Shown here: positions 33,727 to 43,763 of the stretch, one piece after another | Layout of the letters: every line of letters starts with the position of its first letter | Position numbering within the stretch: the first letter of the stretch is position 1 | NCBI RefSeq assembly: GCF_029543125.1 | Contig: NZ_JARQWW010000005.1 | Coordinates: 248,001-312,000 of the forward strand | Direction of reading: 5' to 3' | Length of the DNA stretch: 64,000 nucleotides | Origin: Caulobacter segnis | GTDB lineage: Bacteria > Pseudomonadota > Alphaproteobacteria > Caulobacterales > Caulobacteraceae | The notes under the pieces: generated by a model | What the model saw: the letters and a program-made list of their open reading frames with translations, nothing else | What the model was told of the DNA's origin: nothing | Databases searched by the model: none | Made by a program: the position numbers and the translations under genes

Positions 33727-34533
33727 CTATTGGGCGGCTTCGAAGCTGAGGGTGTGGGTGTAGGAGCGGTACGGCGTCTCGGCGCCGGCCGGAGACGCCG
33801 TGCGGTGGCGCACGATGGTCATGTAGAGCCCGGCGTCGGGAGCGGTCAGGCTGAACGTACCGTCGGCGGCGGTCTTGGCTTCGCCAGCGACCTTCTTGCC
33901 GTCGAACACACCGGCGGCGCGATAGAGGCGGATCAGGGCCCCGGCCAGCGGCTTGCCGTCGAACAGCAGCTGGAACTTGGCGGCCTGCCCCGCGCCGATG
34001 TCGCTGGGATGGGTCACGGGCTTCAGCTCCAGACCCACGCCCTTGGCCTCCAGGGCCGCGGTCGTCGGCTTGCCCTTGGTGACATACGATTCGGCGGTGG
34101 TGATGCTGGCCACGTCGACGAGCTGGGCGCCGGCGGGCGCGCCTTCGGCTTCCTCGCCCACCATCAGCCAGTCGCCTTTGGCGTCCTTGTACATCTTGCC
34201 CTTGCGGCCCTGACGGGGGCCGGTCGAGAAGCGGTAGGTCCCTTCGGCGGGCGTGGCGGCTTCGAGCACGGCCAGGTCGCGCAGATAGGTCGGCGTCGCG
34301 ATGGGCGTCTCGGCGCCCGCGGGGTCCTTGGCGAAGAAGAAGTCAGACTTCAGAACCACCTCGGCGATGAAGGGATCTTCGGTGAAGGCCGACTGCAGCG
34401 TCACGTGGTTGGCCCGGCCACCCAGGGTGAAGACGCCCGGCAGCAGGTACGGCATGTGCGCGGACGCGACACCCGCCGCCGCCAGCACAACCGCGGCCGC
34501 GCCGGCCGACAGGGTGGATTTCAGAAGTCTCAT
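33727..34533 (-). CDS. DUF4198 periplasmic protein (second copy)
   Basis: 268 aa. The ATG at 34533 opens a signal peptide ending GVASA, so the mature protein probably begins HMPYLLPGVFTL, again with histidine at position 1. Same domain layout as the copy at 15675: FTEDPFIAEVVLKSDFFF, YVTKGKPTTAALEAKGVGLEL, THPSDIGAGQAAKFQLLFDGKPL and TAADGTFSLTAPDAGLYM. First gene of a two-gene leftward transcript with the EF-hand gene. The TonB receptor and tonB run the other way from the same control region. Confidence 0.85.
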   Translation of the reverse strand: MRLLKSTLSAGAAAVVLAAAGVASAHMPYLLPGVFTLGGRANHVTLQSAFTEDPFIAEVVLKSDFFFAKDPAGAETPIATPTYLRDLAVLEAATPAEGTYRFSTGPRQGRKGKMYKDAKGDWLMVGEEAEGAPAGAQLVDVASITTAESYVTKGKPTTAALEAKGVGLELKPVTHPSDIGAGQAAKFQLLFDGKPLAGALIRLYRAAGVFDGKKVAGEAKTAADGTFSLTAPDAGLYMTIVRHRTASPAGAETPYRSYTHTLSFEAAQ

Positions 34534-34590
34534 GCTCGCCCCGAACAAAGTGTCGCCGACGACGGTGCCGGCACAGCTCCGATAGTGCAG

Positions 34591-34618
34591 TTGCGAGTCA
34601 CTTGCAATTGAATCATTA
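34591..34618. promoter_or_regulatory. Overlapping Fur-box-like sites in a divergent promoter
   Basis: TTGCGAGTCACTTGCAA (34591-34607) is an inverted repeat with one mismatch, and TTGCAATTGAATCATTA (34602-34618) overlaps it. Both have the TTGCAA/TGAnTCnTTA look of Fur sites in front of iron receptors. They sit midway between the DUF4198 start (34533) and the TonB receptor start (34709). Confidence 0.6.
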
Positions 34619-34708
34619 GTCAGGCAGAGAAGCGTCGCCGTCGGGGCCAAGACGCGCAGACACACAGAAGTCGCTAATGCGACTCATCCGCATCTCTTGG
34701 GGATCATA

Positions 34709-36754
34709 ATGAAGCTTCTTTCGCAGCGGTCCAGGACCGCTCTCCTCGCTGGCGCATCCGTCATGCTGCTGACGACCGCCGCCCACGCTCAAGACGATTC
34801 GACCGCCAAGCTGTCGCTGGGCCGCGTCATCGTCTCGGCCGGCGCCGAAAAGGTCGCCATCGACACGCCGCAGGCTGTGACCTCGCTGGACCAGGACGAT
34901 ATCGACGACACCCAGGCCACCACCATCGGCGACATGCTGGAAGGCATCCCGGGCGTCAGCGTCCAGGGCGGTGTCAGCGCGCTGGGCCAGGGCTTCAACA
35001 TACGCGGCCTGGGCACCGGCCTGGCCGATTCCGACAGCCGCATCCTGATGCAGGTCGACGGCGTCACGAAGTTCTTCGAGCAGTACCGCATGGGCGGCTT
35101 CTTCTCGGAGCCGGAACTGTACAAGCGCGTCGAGGTCCTGCGCGGCCCCGCCTCCTCCACCCTGTACGGCGCGGGCGCGCTGGCCGGCGTGGTCAACTTC
35201 ACCACCAAGGACGCGTCGGACTTCCTGAAGGGCGATGACCAGTTCGGCGTCCGCGTACGCGGCGGCTATGAGACCAATGCCAACGCCCGCTTCGGTTCGG
35301 TGATCTTCGCCGCCAAGCCGGTGGAGAACCTGGACCTGCTGGCCATGTACACGGCCCGCAAGAGCGACCACTACGAGAACGGCGCCGGCGTCGAGGTCAA
35401 TCCGTCGAACGTGGACTCCAGCTCCTACCTTCTGAAGGGCCGCTACTATATCAACGGCAAGAGGGGTCACAACATCTGGGCCAGCTACCAGAACTGGCTG
35501 AGCGACAGCACCCAGATCTATGACCAAGCCGAAGCCTTCGGCACCACGCCGGTCCGCCGCAAGGTCGACGACGACACCGCCGTCATCGGCTACGAAAACG
35601 ACTTCAACGGCTCCAACCTGTTCAACCTGTCGGCGCAGGGCTCCTACGCCATGTCGAAGGTCGAGCAGCGCGAAACCACCTTCCTGCCTGGCGTGGTCTA
35701 TTCGGAGTTCTCTTACGAGACCCTGCAGGGCCGTATCGAGAACCAGTCCAAGTTCACCCTGAGCCCCGACTGGAGCGCGTTCCTGTTCGTCGGCGCGCAA
35801 GGCTACAAGCAGGAGCGCCGCAACCCGCGCGTCACCACCAGCGGCTCCACCACGCCGGGGGCCGCGACGCACCCGGAAGGCAACATGGAGAAGTACGGTC
35901 TGTACGCTCAGGCGGAATTCGTCTGGTCGGACAAGCTGACCATCATCCCGGGCGTCCGCGTCGACTGGACCAAGCTTGAGCCCGGCGCCGGCGTCACCAC
36001 CCGCACGGTGGTGAAGGATGACGCGGTCTCCCCGAAGATCGCCGCCCTCTACAGCTTCAACGACAACTTCTCGGTGTTCGGCTCGATTGCTCACACGGTG
36101 CGCATGCCCGTGCTGGACGAAATCTACAGCCGCACCAACGCCACGGCGACGAACTTCGCCCTGAACCTGGAGCCGGAAGAATCCGACAACTACGAGCTCG
36201 GCTTCACCCTGTCCTTCGACGGCGTAGCCCTGCCGGGCGACGCGGTTCGTCTGAAGACCACGGCCTTCCGCAACGACGTGTCGAACCTGATCACCCGCGG
36301 CACGGCGACTTCGGCCTACTTCATCAACCTGGGTGAGAGCCGCTTCGAAGGCGTCGAGATCGAGGCCGAATACGCCTCGCGCGGCGTGTTCGCCCGTGCG
36401 GGTCTGGCGTTCATCGAGGGTGAGGACCGCATCCGCAAGGTGCCGCTCAACACCATCCCGGCGGACGAGCTGAACCTGACGGTCGGCTACCACTGGGCCC
36501 AGAAGGGCGTCACCGCCGGCTGGCGTGGCGAGTTCGCCTCCGACCAGAGCGAGGTCTCCATCGCCTCGGAGCGGACCGCCGGCTACAGCATCCACAACCT
36601 GTTCCTGAGCTGGAAACCCCGCGGCGGCCTGCTCGAAGGCCTGGATGTCCGCGCCGCCGTCGACAACCTCGGCGACAAGAAGTTCCGCCGCCACCTGGCG
36701 TCCCTGGACGCCGAAGGCCGGACCTTCAAGCTGACGGTCGGCAAGACCTTCTAA
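34709..36754 (+). CDS. TonB-dependent receptor, probably for an iron/metal complex
   Basis: 681 aa. The ATG at 34709 follows GGGGA and opens a signal peptide ending TAAHAQ. Plug domain at about 40-160 (GDMLEGIPGVSVQGG, FNIRGLGTGLAD, VEVLRGPASSTLYGAGALAGVVNF), then a 22-strand type barrel ending FKLTVGKTF. The size and the VLRGP/LYGAGA signatures place it with siderophore, haem or metal receptors rather than the large carbohydrate class at 1575. Followed after four bases by tonB and preceded by Fur-like sites. The ligand is not identifiable. Confidence 0.92.
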   Translation: MKLLSQRSRTALLAGASVMLLTTAAHAQDDSTAKLSLGRVIVSAGAEKVAIDTPQAVTSLDQDDIDDTQATTIGDMLEGIPGVSVQGGVSALGQGFNIRGLGTGLADSDSRILMQVDGVTKFFEQYRMGGFFSEPELYKRVEVLRGPASSTLYGAGALAGVVNFTTKDASDFLKGDDQFGVRVRGGYETNANARFGSVIFAAKPVENLDLLAMYTARKSDHYENGAGVEVNPSNVDSSSYLLKGRYYINGKRGHNIWASYQNWLSDSTQIYDQAEAFGTTPVRRKVDDDTAVIGYENDFNGSNLFNLSAQGSYAMSKVEQRETTFLPGVVYSEFSYETLQGRIENQSKFTLSPDWSAFLFVGAQGYKQERRNPRVTTSGSTTPGAATHPEGNMEKYGLYAQAEFVWSDKLTIIPGVRVDWTKLEPGAGVTTRTVVKDDAVSPKIAALYSFNDNFSVFGSIAHTVRMPVLDEIYSRTNATATNFALNLEPEESDNYELGFTLSFDGVALPGDAVRLKTTAFRNDVSNLITRGTATSAYFINLGESRFEGVEIEAEYASRGVFARAGLAFIEGEDRIRKVPLNTIPADELNLTVGYHWAQKGVTAGWRGEFASDQSEVSIASERTAGYSIHNLFLSWKPRGGLLEGLDVRAAVDNLGDKKFRRHLASLDAEGRTFKLTVGKTF

Positions 36755-36758
36755 GCTG

Positions 36759-37520
36759 ATGAGGTCTGCTTCCCGCATCCGCTGGATCGCCTGGACGGGC
36801 GCGGCCGGGGCCCATGGCCTCGTCGCTCTCTCCATGCTGGTGGGCCTTCAGCCCACCACCCGGATGATGCAGGAGCCGATCATGATGTCCGCGGAGCTGG
36901 CGGAAGTGCGGGGCGGCGAAGTCGTCTCCCGCGCGCCGTCGGCTCCGTCCCCTGCTCCGGCCGTCGAGTCGGCTTCCGCGCCCGCGGAGCCTGAGACGAA
37001 GGCCGAACCGTTGAAACCGCCGCCGCCGCCCGAGGTTGTCCCCCTTTCCTCGGCGATCCGGGACTCATCCCCCCGGACGGAAGCAGCGTCGGCGGCTTCG
37101 CAACCCACCCGGCAGGCCGTCGCTGACGTAGCGCCGCCGAGTTCCGGCCCGATCGCGTCGACGCCCGTCGCCGCGCCGGCCCGCCGGGTGGGAAATGCGA
37201 CCGGCATGGACGTGGACGCGCCGCATGGCGCCGGCAAGGACTACGCCTCGCGCCTGCGCACCTGGCTGGAGTCGCACAAGACCTATCCCCGCAAGGCGCG
37301 CATGCGCCGCGAGGAAGGCATCGTCGAAATTCGCTTTGTGGTGGATCGCACCGGACACGTGCTGGACGGCGACGTGATCCGCAGCTCCGGCCATCAGATG
37401 CTGGACGCGGAAGTCATCGCCATGCTGGCGCGGGCCGATCCGTTTCCGCCCGCCCCGCGTCATCTGCGAGGCGAGCGGATCGAGATTTCAGCCCCGGTCG
37501 AGTTCTTCCTCAACCGGTAG
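36759..37520 (+). CDS. tonB: TonB energy-transducing protein
   Basis: 253 aa. N-terminal membrane anchor (about 8-27), a long Pro/Ala-rich periplasmic spacer (about 55-145, with PPPPPEVVPL) and the TonB C-terminal domain (about 160-253): RLRTWLESHKTYPRKARMRREEGIVEIRFVVDRTG, then EVIAMLARADPFPPAP. It couples the proton motive force to outer-membrane receptors. No exbB or exbD is adjacent, so it must share one encoded elsewhere. Encoded right after the receptor, it is probably dedicated to it. Confidence 0.93.
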   Translation: MRSASRIRWIAWTGAAGAHGLVALSMLVGLQPTTRMMQEPIMMSAELAEVRGGEVVSRAPSAPSPAPAVESASAPAEPETKAEPLKPPPPPEVVPLSSAIRDSSPRTEAASAASQPTRQAVADVAPPSSGPIASTPVAAPARRVGNATGMDVDAPHGAGKDYASRLRTWLESHKTYPRKARMRREEGIVEIRFVVDRTGHVLDGDVIRSSGHQMLDAEVIAMLARADPFPPAPRHLRGERIEISAPVEFFLNR

Positions 37521-37526
37521 CGGGAC

Positions 37527-38906
37527 TTAGCCCGCCTTGCGCAGGCCGCCGTCACGGGCGGCCTTCAGCTTTTCAGCCATCAGGAACGCCAGCTCCAGCG
37601 CCTGCTCGCCGTTCAGGCGCGGGTCGCAGTGCGTGTGGTAGCGGTCGGCCAAGTCCCCTTCCGACAGGGCGCGGGCCCCGCCGAGGCATTCGGTGACGTT
37701 CTGGCCGGTCATCTCCAGGTGGACGCCGCCGGGGTGGACGCCCTCGGCCTCGGCCACTTCGACAAAGCCGCGGACCTCGGCCAGGATCCGGTCGAAGGGC
37801 CGGGTCTTGTAGCCGTTGGCGGCCTTCAGCGTGTTGCCGTGCATCGGGTCGGTGGACCAGACCACGGTGCGGCCGGCGCGCTTGGTGGCTTCCATCAGTC
37901 GCGGCAGGCGGTCGTGGATCTTGTCGGCGCCGAAGCGGCCGATCAGGGTCAGGCGGCCCGGCTCGTCAGCGGGGTTCAGGGCGTCGATCAGGCGCAGCAG
38001 GTCGTCCGGCTCCATGGTCGGGCCGCACTTCACGCCGATCGGGTTCTTCACGCCGCGCATGAACTCGATGTGCGCCCCGTCCAGCTGACGGGTGCGCTCG
38101 CCGATCCAAAGCATGTGGGCGCTGGTGTCGTACCAGTCGCCCGAGGTGGAATCGACGCGAGTCATGGCTTCCTCGAAGCCCAGCAGCAAGGCTTCGTGGC
38201 TGGTGAAGAAATCCACCTGATGCAGGCCCGGATAGGTCTCCGGCGTCACGCCGATGGCCGCCATGAAGGCCAGAGACTCGCTGATCTTCTCGGACAGCTC
38301 GCGGTATCGCGCGCCCTGCGGGCTGCCGTCCACGAAGCCGAGGGTCCAGCGGTGGATGTTGTAGAGGTCCGCGTAGCCGCCGGTGGCGAAGGCGCGCAGC
38401 AAGTTCAGGGTCGAAGCGGACTGGGCATAGGCCTTCAGCAGGCGGTCCGGGTCAGGGATGCGCTCTTCCGGGTTGAAGCCCATGCCGTTGATGTTGTCGC
38501 CCCGGTAGGACGGCAGGGTCACGCCGTCGATCGTTTCGATCGGCTCGGAGCGCGGCTTGGCGAACTGGCCGGCGATACGGCCGACCTTCACCACCGGCTT
38601 GCCGCCAGCGAAGGTCATCACAACCGCCATCTGAAGGATCAGACGGAAGGTGTCGCGGATGTTGTCCGCGTGGAATTCCTTGAAGCTCTCGGCGCAGTCG
38701 CCGCCCTGAAGTAGGAAGGCGCGGCCTTGGGCCACATCGCCCAGCAGGCTCTTCAGACGACGGGCCTCGCCCGCAAAGACGAGCGGCGGCATCTGACGAA
38801 GCGTGCCCTCAACCCGTTCCACAGCAGCCGCATCCGGGTAATCCGTCGGCACGTGCTTGGCGGGTTTGGCTCTCCAGGACTGCGGGGTCCAGCGTTGGGT
38901 CGTCAT
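37527..38906 (-). CDS. aroG: 3-deoxy-7-phosphoheptulonate (DAHP) synthase, class II
   Basis: 459 aa, the plant/microbial class II type. Joins PEP and erythrose 4-phosphate in the first step of the shikimate pathway. Signatures: [13 protein letters not shown] (metal-binding Cys), [47 protein letters not shown] and [18 protein letters not shown], then [11 protein letters not shown] single-gene unit with a 115-bp AT-rich leader. Confidence 0.97.
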   Translation of the reverse strand: MTTQRWTPQSWRAKPAKHVPTDYPDAAAVERVEGTLRQMPPLVFAGEARRLKSLLGDVAQGRAFLLQGGDCAESFKEFHADNIRDTFRLILQMAVVMTFAGGKPVVKVGRIAGQFAKPRSEPIETIDGVTLPSYRGDNINGMGFNPEERIPDPDRLLKAYAQSASTLNLLRAFATGGYADLYNIHRWTLGFVDGSPQGARYRELSEKISESLAFMAAIGVTPETYPGLHQVDFFTSHEALLLGFEEAMTRVDSTSGDWYDTSAHMLWIGERTRQLDGAHIEFMRGVKNPIGVKCGPTMEPDDLLRLIDALNPADEPGRLTLIGRFGADKIHDRLPRLMEATKRAGRTVVWSTDPMHGNTLKAANGYKTRPFDRILAEVRGFVEVAEAEGVHPGGVHLEMTGQNVTECLGGARALSEGDLADRYHTHCDPRLNGEQALELAFLMAEKLKAARDGGLRKAG

Positions 38907-39021
38907 GGCAGCTACTCAGGAACAGAAGAAAGGCGAGGCTTCTACCCTAAACCAAACCGCAAAGCAAAAAACGTGCGCAAAATGTCTCGTTACATCGGAA
39001 ACTAAGGAAAAATTTTACCCA

Positions 39022-40224
39022 CTACCCGCGTGATCGGTGGAGCAAGATGCACGAACATGCCCCCAGCGCTCCCAGCCCAAGCCACCATTCCTGCCAGACG
39101 CCGAAACTGATCGCCCCGATGGTCAGGTAGGCGATAAGGGCTCCGAAACCCGCGGCCGCTTCGACACGGTTCTCCTCCGCCCGATTGGCGAGGCTGAAGG
39201 CGGTACAGCAGAAGAACACTGCGCCCAGGGCCGCGCCGATCGCGCCCAACTCCAGCCACAGCTGCAAGGCGGCGTTGTGTGGATGCAGGGGTATGGCGGG
39301 ATCGAAGGTGCGGCTGGCGTCGAAACCCCAGCCCAGAGCCGGCTTCTCCAGCACCTTGGCGGCGCTGAACGCCCAGATATCCAGGCGTGCGTCCCACGAC
39401 TGGCCCACCACGCGATGCAGCCAGGCGAAGAGGCCGCCACGGGCGGCTTCAAGCGTCAAAATCGGCGTCAGCACGAAATAGAGGGCGATGGGAGGAATGA
39501 AGGCCAGACCGGCGATGCGGCCGCCGTAACGGACGGCGGCGAAGGCCGCTCCACCCAGAACCAGCGCCAGAATCGGAGCATCCGCCCCCAGCAAGCCAGA
39601 AGCGCCGATCAGCAGCAGCCCCGCGCCCGGCGCGGCCAACTTCCAGCCGCTGCGCCAAGCGGCGACGGCCGCCGGCCAGAACAGCACGGCCAGCACGTAA
39701 TTCCCTTGGGCGATGTTGCGGCGGGCCAGATCCGGTCGGATGGGCTCGCCGATCGCCTGCTTCACCGCCTGATACAGCGTCGCGCCCAACAGGGCGTCCA
39801 CGAACAGGATCAGCGCCAAAGCCCCTGCCCCGCCCGCCAGAACCGCCTGGGCCCGCCGCGCCGACCGGGCCGCCAGTTGGGCGAAAGCGAGGACGGCCGA
39901 GCCGTAGAGCGCCAACTGCAGCGGCAGCTTCAACGCGTTCTCGAGCGCCGCCTTGGGCTTGAGGTCGATGTACGGGCTCCAATCAAGGGAGATCAGAGCC
40001 CAGATGGCCAACAGCACCAACGGCGCCAGGGGCAGGATTGAACCCCACCGCCGGCGAAGCAGCGGCAGAGCCATCACCCCTGCGATCCCCATGAGCGGCG
40101 CAAAGGCCAGGGGCGCGAGGTAGCCGAGGATCGGCGTCAGGACGAGGACGAAACCGGCGGTGAACCCCAGCCAGGTTTCGCCGCGCGTGGGACGGGGGGC
40201 GGCTTCTACAGAGGCGTCGGTCAA
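39022..40224 (-). CDS. O-antigen ligase-like membrane protein
   Basis: 400 aa with about 10-11 hydrophobic helices. A Wzy_C-type periplasmic loop is recognisable: ARLDIWAFSAAKVLEKPALGWGFDAS, then IPLHPHNAALQLWLELG with the conserved HPHN. Such enzymes join O-antigen or other polysaccharide to lipid A core. There is no lipopolysaccharide gene cluster around it; instead it overlaps the glutathione reductase stop by four bases (start at 40224), an unusual operon partner. Confidence 0.78.
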   Translation of the reverse strand: MTDASVEAAPRPTRGETWLGFTAGFVLVLTPILGYLAPLAFAPLMGIAGVMALPLLRRRWGSILPLAPLVLLAIWALISLDWSPYIDLKPKAALENALKLPLQLALYGSAVLAFAQLAARSARRAQAVLAGGAGALALILFVDALLGATLYQAVKQAIGEPIRPDLARRNIAQGNYVLAVLFWPAAVAAWRSGWKLAAPGAGLLLIGASGLLGADAPILALVLGGAAFAAVRYGGRIAGLAFIPPIALYFVLTPILTLEAARGGLFAWLHRVVGQSWDARLDIWAFSAAKVLEKPALGWGFDASRTFDPAIPLHPHNAALQLWLELGAIGAALGAVFFCCTAFSLANRAEENRVEAAAGFGALIAYLTIGAISFGVWQEWWLGLGALGACSCILLHRSRG

Positions 40225-41606
40225 GCGGCGCCCAGCTCCGGCGGGATGTACTTCTCGCGCAGGGTCACCAGCTCTTCAGCCGCTGTCGGGTGGACGGCGC
40301 AGGTGGAATCCCACTGGGCCTTGGTCGCGCCCATCTTCACCGCGATCGCGGCGAGCTGGATCATCTCCGGCGCGTCGGGGCCGACGATATGGACGCCGAC
40401 CACCTTCTGGGTCTCGGCCTCGACGACCAGCTTCATCAAGCAACGCTCCTCGCCCCCGCCGAAGGCGTACTTCATCGGGCGGAAGACGGTGCGATAGATG
40501 TCGACCTTGCCGAATTTGCGGCGGGCGTCAGCTTCGCTCAGGCCGACCGAGCCGATCGGCGGCTGCGAGAACACGGCGCTGGCGACGTTGTCATGATCGA
40601 AGGTGGTCGGATTGTCGTAGAATTCGGTCTGGGCGAAGCCCGCGCCCTCGCGGATCGCGACGGGGGTCAGGTTGATGCGGTCGGTGACGTCGCCGACGGC
40701 CCAGATGTCCTTCGCCGTGGTGCGCGATTGGTCATCGACCTTCACCGCGCCCTTCTCATCCAGTTCCACGCCGACGGTGTCGAGGCCCAGGCCGTCCACG
40801 TGCGGCTTGCGGCCGGTGGCGTAGAGGATCTGGTCGCTCTCGCAGAGGATGCCGTTGCCCAGGTGCGCGACGAGGCCGCCTTCGGTCTTCTCGATCTTGG
40901 TGGGCGAGCAGCCGAGGATCACGCGGATGCCGCGCTTCTCCAGTTCTCCGGCCAGGTGGGCGCGGATGTCGTCGTCGAAGCCGCGCAGAATGTTGGCGCC
41001 GCGATAGACCAGGGTCACTTCGGAGCCGAGGCCCGCGAAGATGCCGGCGAACTCCACGGCGATGTAGCCGCCGCCGACGATGACGATGCGCTTGGGCAGG
41101 GCGTCCAGATGGAACGCCTCGTCGGAGGTGATGACGTGCTCGATGCCCGGCAGATCTTCCGGCACCGAGGGGCGGCCGCCGACTGCGACCAGAATCTTCT
41201 TGGCCGTCACCGTGCGGGCGTCATTGCCCGTGATCTCGATGGTGTTGGGACCCTTGATGGTCGCGCGGCCGTGCAGGATCTCGACCCCGGCGTTATGCAG
41301 GTTGCGCACATAGATGCCGGACAGACGGGCGATCTCGACGTCCTTGGCCTCGATGAAGGTCTTCCAGTCGAACTTCGCCTCGCTCTTCGACCAGCCGTAG
41401 CTCTCGGCGACCTTGAAGTGGTGGGCGAACTCCGAAGCGTAGACCATGAACTTCTTGGGCACGCAGCCGCGGATCACGCAGGTGCCGCCGACCCGATACT
41501 CCTCCGCCACGGCCACCTTGGCGCCGCTCATGGCCGCGAGACGCGAGGCCCGGACGCCGCCCGAACCGGCGCCGATGACGAAGAGATCGTAGTCGTAATC
41601 AGCCAT
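40221..41606 (-). CDS. gor: Glutathione-disulfide reductase
   Basis: 461 aa FAD enzyme that regenerates glutathione with NADPH. FAD motif VIGAGSGGVRASRLAA, redox-active cysteines 43 and 48 in GGTCVIRGCVPKK, NADPH motif IVGGGYIAVEFAGIF, second FAD contact DIWAVGDVTDRINLTPVA, and the catalytic C-terminal CAVHPTAAEELVTLR. First gene of a two-gene unit with the O-antigen ligase-like gene. Confidence 0.96.
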   Translation of the reverse strand: MADYDYDLFVIGAGSGGVRASRLAAMSGAKVAVAEEYRVGGTCVIRGCVPKKFMVYASEFAHHFKVAESYGWSKSEAKFDWKTFIEAKDVEIARLSGIYVRNLHNAGVEILHGRATIKGPNTIEITGNDARTVTAKKILVAVGGRPSVPEDLPGIEHVITSDEAFHLDALPKRIVIVGGGYIAVEFAGIFAGLGSEVTLVYRGANILRGFDDDIRAHLAGELEKRGIRVILGCSPTKIEKTEGGLVAHLGNGILCESDQILYATGRKPHVDGLGLDTVGVELDEKGAVKVDDQSRTTAKDIWAVGDVTDRINLTPVAIREGAGFAQTEFYDNPTTFDHDNVASAVFSQPPIGSVGLSEADARRKFGKVDIYRTVFRPMKYAFGGGEERCLMKLVVEAETQKVVGVHIVGPDAPEMIQLAAIAVKMGATKAQWDSTCAVHPTAAEELVTLREKYIPPELGAA

Positions 41607-41650
41607 GGATGGCTCCTGATGCAGTCACGCTTGAACGCACAGATAGGGTC

Positions 41651-42337
41651 TCAGGGTTGCAGGCGCACTATGCCGTCGTCAGTTCCCAGGAGGGCTTCCT
41701 CGGCCAGGTCCAGGAACAGTCCGTGTTCGACCACCCCCGTAACGCTCTTGAGGGACGCCGCCAGGGCCGATGGGTCCTCGATACGGCCGCAGGCCACATC
41801 GTAGATCAGATTGCCGCCGTCGGTCTTCACCGGCGCGCCGTCCTTCACCCGCAGACGCGGCGGCATGCCGATCTCGCACTCCGACAGGGCGTCGCAGATG
41901 CGGCGGCTGGTGGAGATGTGGCCAAAGGCGATTACTTCGATCGGCAGGGCGAACTTGCCCAGGGTCTCGACCTTCTTGGCGGCGTCGGCGATGACCACGC
42001 AACGCTTGGAAGCCTCCCAGACCAGCTTCTCACGCAGCAGAGCTGCGCCGCCGCCCTTGATCAAGGAGAGGCCGGGGCCGATCTCGTCGGCGCCGTCCAC
42101 GGTCAGGTCGATCTCGGAAACATCGTTCAGGTCCAGCAGCGGGATGCCCAGTTCGGTCGCCAGTGCGGCGGTGGCCTCGGAGGTCGGGACTCCCTTGATC
42201 CCCGTCAGCTTGCGGGCGGCCAGAGCCTTCACGAACCAGGCGGCGGTGGAGCCCGTGCCCAGGCCGACGATCATGCCGCTCTGAACAAGTTCGGCGGCGG
42301 CTTCGCCGGAGATGCGCTTCTGGTCGTCGGCGCTCAC
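41651..42337 (-). CDS. rpiA: Ribose-5-phosphate isomerase A
   Basis: 228 aa. Interconverts ribose 5-phosphate and ribulose 5-phosphate. Signatures [25 protein letters not shown] (catalytic acid pair), [13 protein letters not shown] and [10 protein letters not shown]. Its start overlaps the glmU stop by four bases, so both are translated from one message. Confidence 0.97.
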   Translation of the reverse strand: MSADDQKRISGEAAAELVQSGMIVGLGTGSTAAWFVKALAARKLTGIKGVPTSEATAALATELGIPLLDLNDVSEIDLTVDGADEIGPGLSLIKGGGAALLREKLVWEASKRCVVIADAAKKVETLGKFALPIEVIAFGHISTSRRICDALSECEIGMPPRLRVKDGAPVKTDGGNLIYDVACGRIEDPSALAASLKSVTGVVEHGLFLDLAEEALLGTDDGIVRLQP

Positions 42338-43707
42338 TTCTGCGCCCCCTTCTTTGCGGCCTTCAGGGCGCGGAACTTCGTGGCCCAGCCGGGCTTGATG
42401 GCCTGCTCGGCGCGGGCCAGGGCCAGGGCTCCCGCTTCGACGTTCTTGGTGATGACCGAGCCCGAGGCGGTCATGGCGTTCTCGCCCACCGTCACCGGAG
42501 CCACCAGCGCGCTGTTGGAGCCGATGAAGGCGCCAGGGCCCACGTGGGTCTCGAACTTCTCGAAGCCGTCGTAATTGCAGAAGATCGTGCCGGCGCCGAT
42601 GTTGGCCTTCGGGCCCACCGTACCGTCGCCGAGATAGGACAGGTGGTTGGCCTTGGCCCCCTCGCCCATCTTGACCTTCTTCACCTCGACGAAGTTGCCG
42701 ACCTTGGCCTCGCGGCCGATGTCCGCCCCGGGGCGCAGGCGGGCGTAGGGGCCGATCTCCGCGCCCTCATGGACCACTGCGCCCTCCAGATGGCTGAAGG
42801 CCCGAATCTGAGCGCCGGAGGCCACACTTACGCCAGGACCGAAGACCACGTTCGGCTCGACGGTCACGCCAGCCGCCAGTTCGGTGTCCCAGGACAGGAA
42901 CACCGTTTCCGGCGCGGTCATGGAGACGCCGCCATCCATGGCGGCGATGCGGCGGCGGCGTTGGAAGACCGCCTCGGCGGCCGCAAGCTCCGCCTGGGAG
43001 TTCACACCCATCACCGCCTCTTCCGAAGCGAAAGCGACCCGAGCCTTGAGGCCCGCGTCATGGGCCAGACCCACGATGTCGGTGAGGTAGTACTCGCCCT
43101 TGGCGTTGTCGTTGGTGACCTTGGACAGCAGGTCGAACAGAACCTTGGCGTCCGCTGCCAGGACCCCGGAATTGCAGTGCTTTACCGCCAGCACCGTCTC
43201 GTCCGCCTCTTTGGCCTCGACAATGCGCAGCAGGATCTGATGCGGCGCGATGATCAGGCGCCCATAGGCGCCCGGTTCAGCGGCGTCGAAGCCGAGCACC
43301 GCCACGTCGGTGTCGCCGGCCCGCAGATCGAACAGCGGCGCGATCGTCTGGGCGCTCAGCATGGGGCAGTCGGCATAGGTGACCACCACATCGCCATCGA
43401 AGCCCTCCAGGGCCTTCCTGGCGGCCAGGACGGCGTGGCCCGTGCCCAGGGGCGGATCCTGAATGGCCACGGACGCCTCGCCTAGCCGCTTGGCCACATG
43501 CGCGCCGACCTGAGGGCTGTGGGTCCCAGCCACCACAACGATGCGCTCGCAGCCCAGGCTCTCGGCCGCGTCGATGGCGTGGTCCAGCATGGTGCGGCCG
43601 CCGATCCGATGCAGCACCTTGGGCGTCGGCGATTTCATGCGCGTCCCCTGGCCGGCGGCCAGGATGACGGCGGCGCGGGGACGCCCATTGGCGGCGGCGG
43701 TGCTCAT
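42334..43707 (-). CDS. glmU: Bifunctional GlmU (GlcNAc-1-P uridyltransferase / GlcN-1-P acetyltransferase)
   Basis: 457 aa. Makes UDP-GlcNAc for peptidoglycan and lipopolysaccharide. The N-terminal half is a nucleotidyltransferase ([31 protein letters not shown]); the C-terminal half is a left-handed beta-helix acetyltransferase (hexapeptide repeats such as [18 protein letters not shown] and [14 protein letters not shown], catalytic region [30 protein letters not shown]). Upstream gene of a pair with rpiA; divergent from gph. Confidence 0.97.
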   Translation of the reverse strand: MSTAAANGRPRAAVILAAGQGTRMKSPTPKVLHRIGGRTMLDHAIDAAESLGCERIVVVAGTHSPQVGAHVAKRLGEASVAIQDPPLGTGHAVLAARKALEGFDGDVVVTYADCPMLSAQTIAPLFDLRAGDTDVAVLGFDAAEPGAYGRLIIAPHQILLRIVEAKEADETVLAVKHCNSGVLAADAKVLFDLLSKVTNDNAKGEYYLTDIVGLAHDAGLKARVAFASEEAVMGVNSQAELAAAEAVFQRRRRIAAMDGGVSMTAPETVFLSWDTELAAGVTVEPNVVFGPGVSVASGAQIRAFSHLEGAVVHEGAEIGPYARLRPGADIGREAKVGNFVEVKKVKMGEGAKANHLSYLGDGTVGPKANIGAGTIFCNYDGFEKFETHVGPGAFIGSNSALVAPVTVGENAMTASGSVITKNVEAGALALARAEQAIKPGWATKFRALKAAKKGAQK

Positions 43708-43763
43708 GGCGACTCGCGCTCCTGCATTGCTTTCCCTTCGCGTTTAGCGGAAACGGCGGCCTT

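Noticed and set aside
34616..36835. 739-codon minus-strand open frame opposite the second TonB receptor
   Set aside because: Antisense shadow that also covers the Fur-like promoter region; no recognisable domain.
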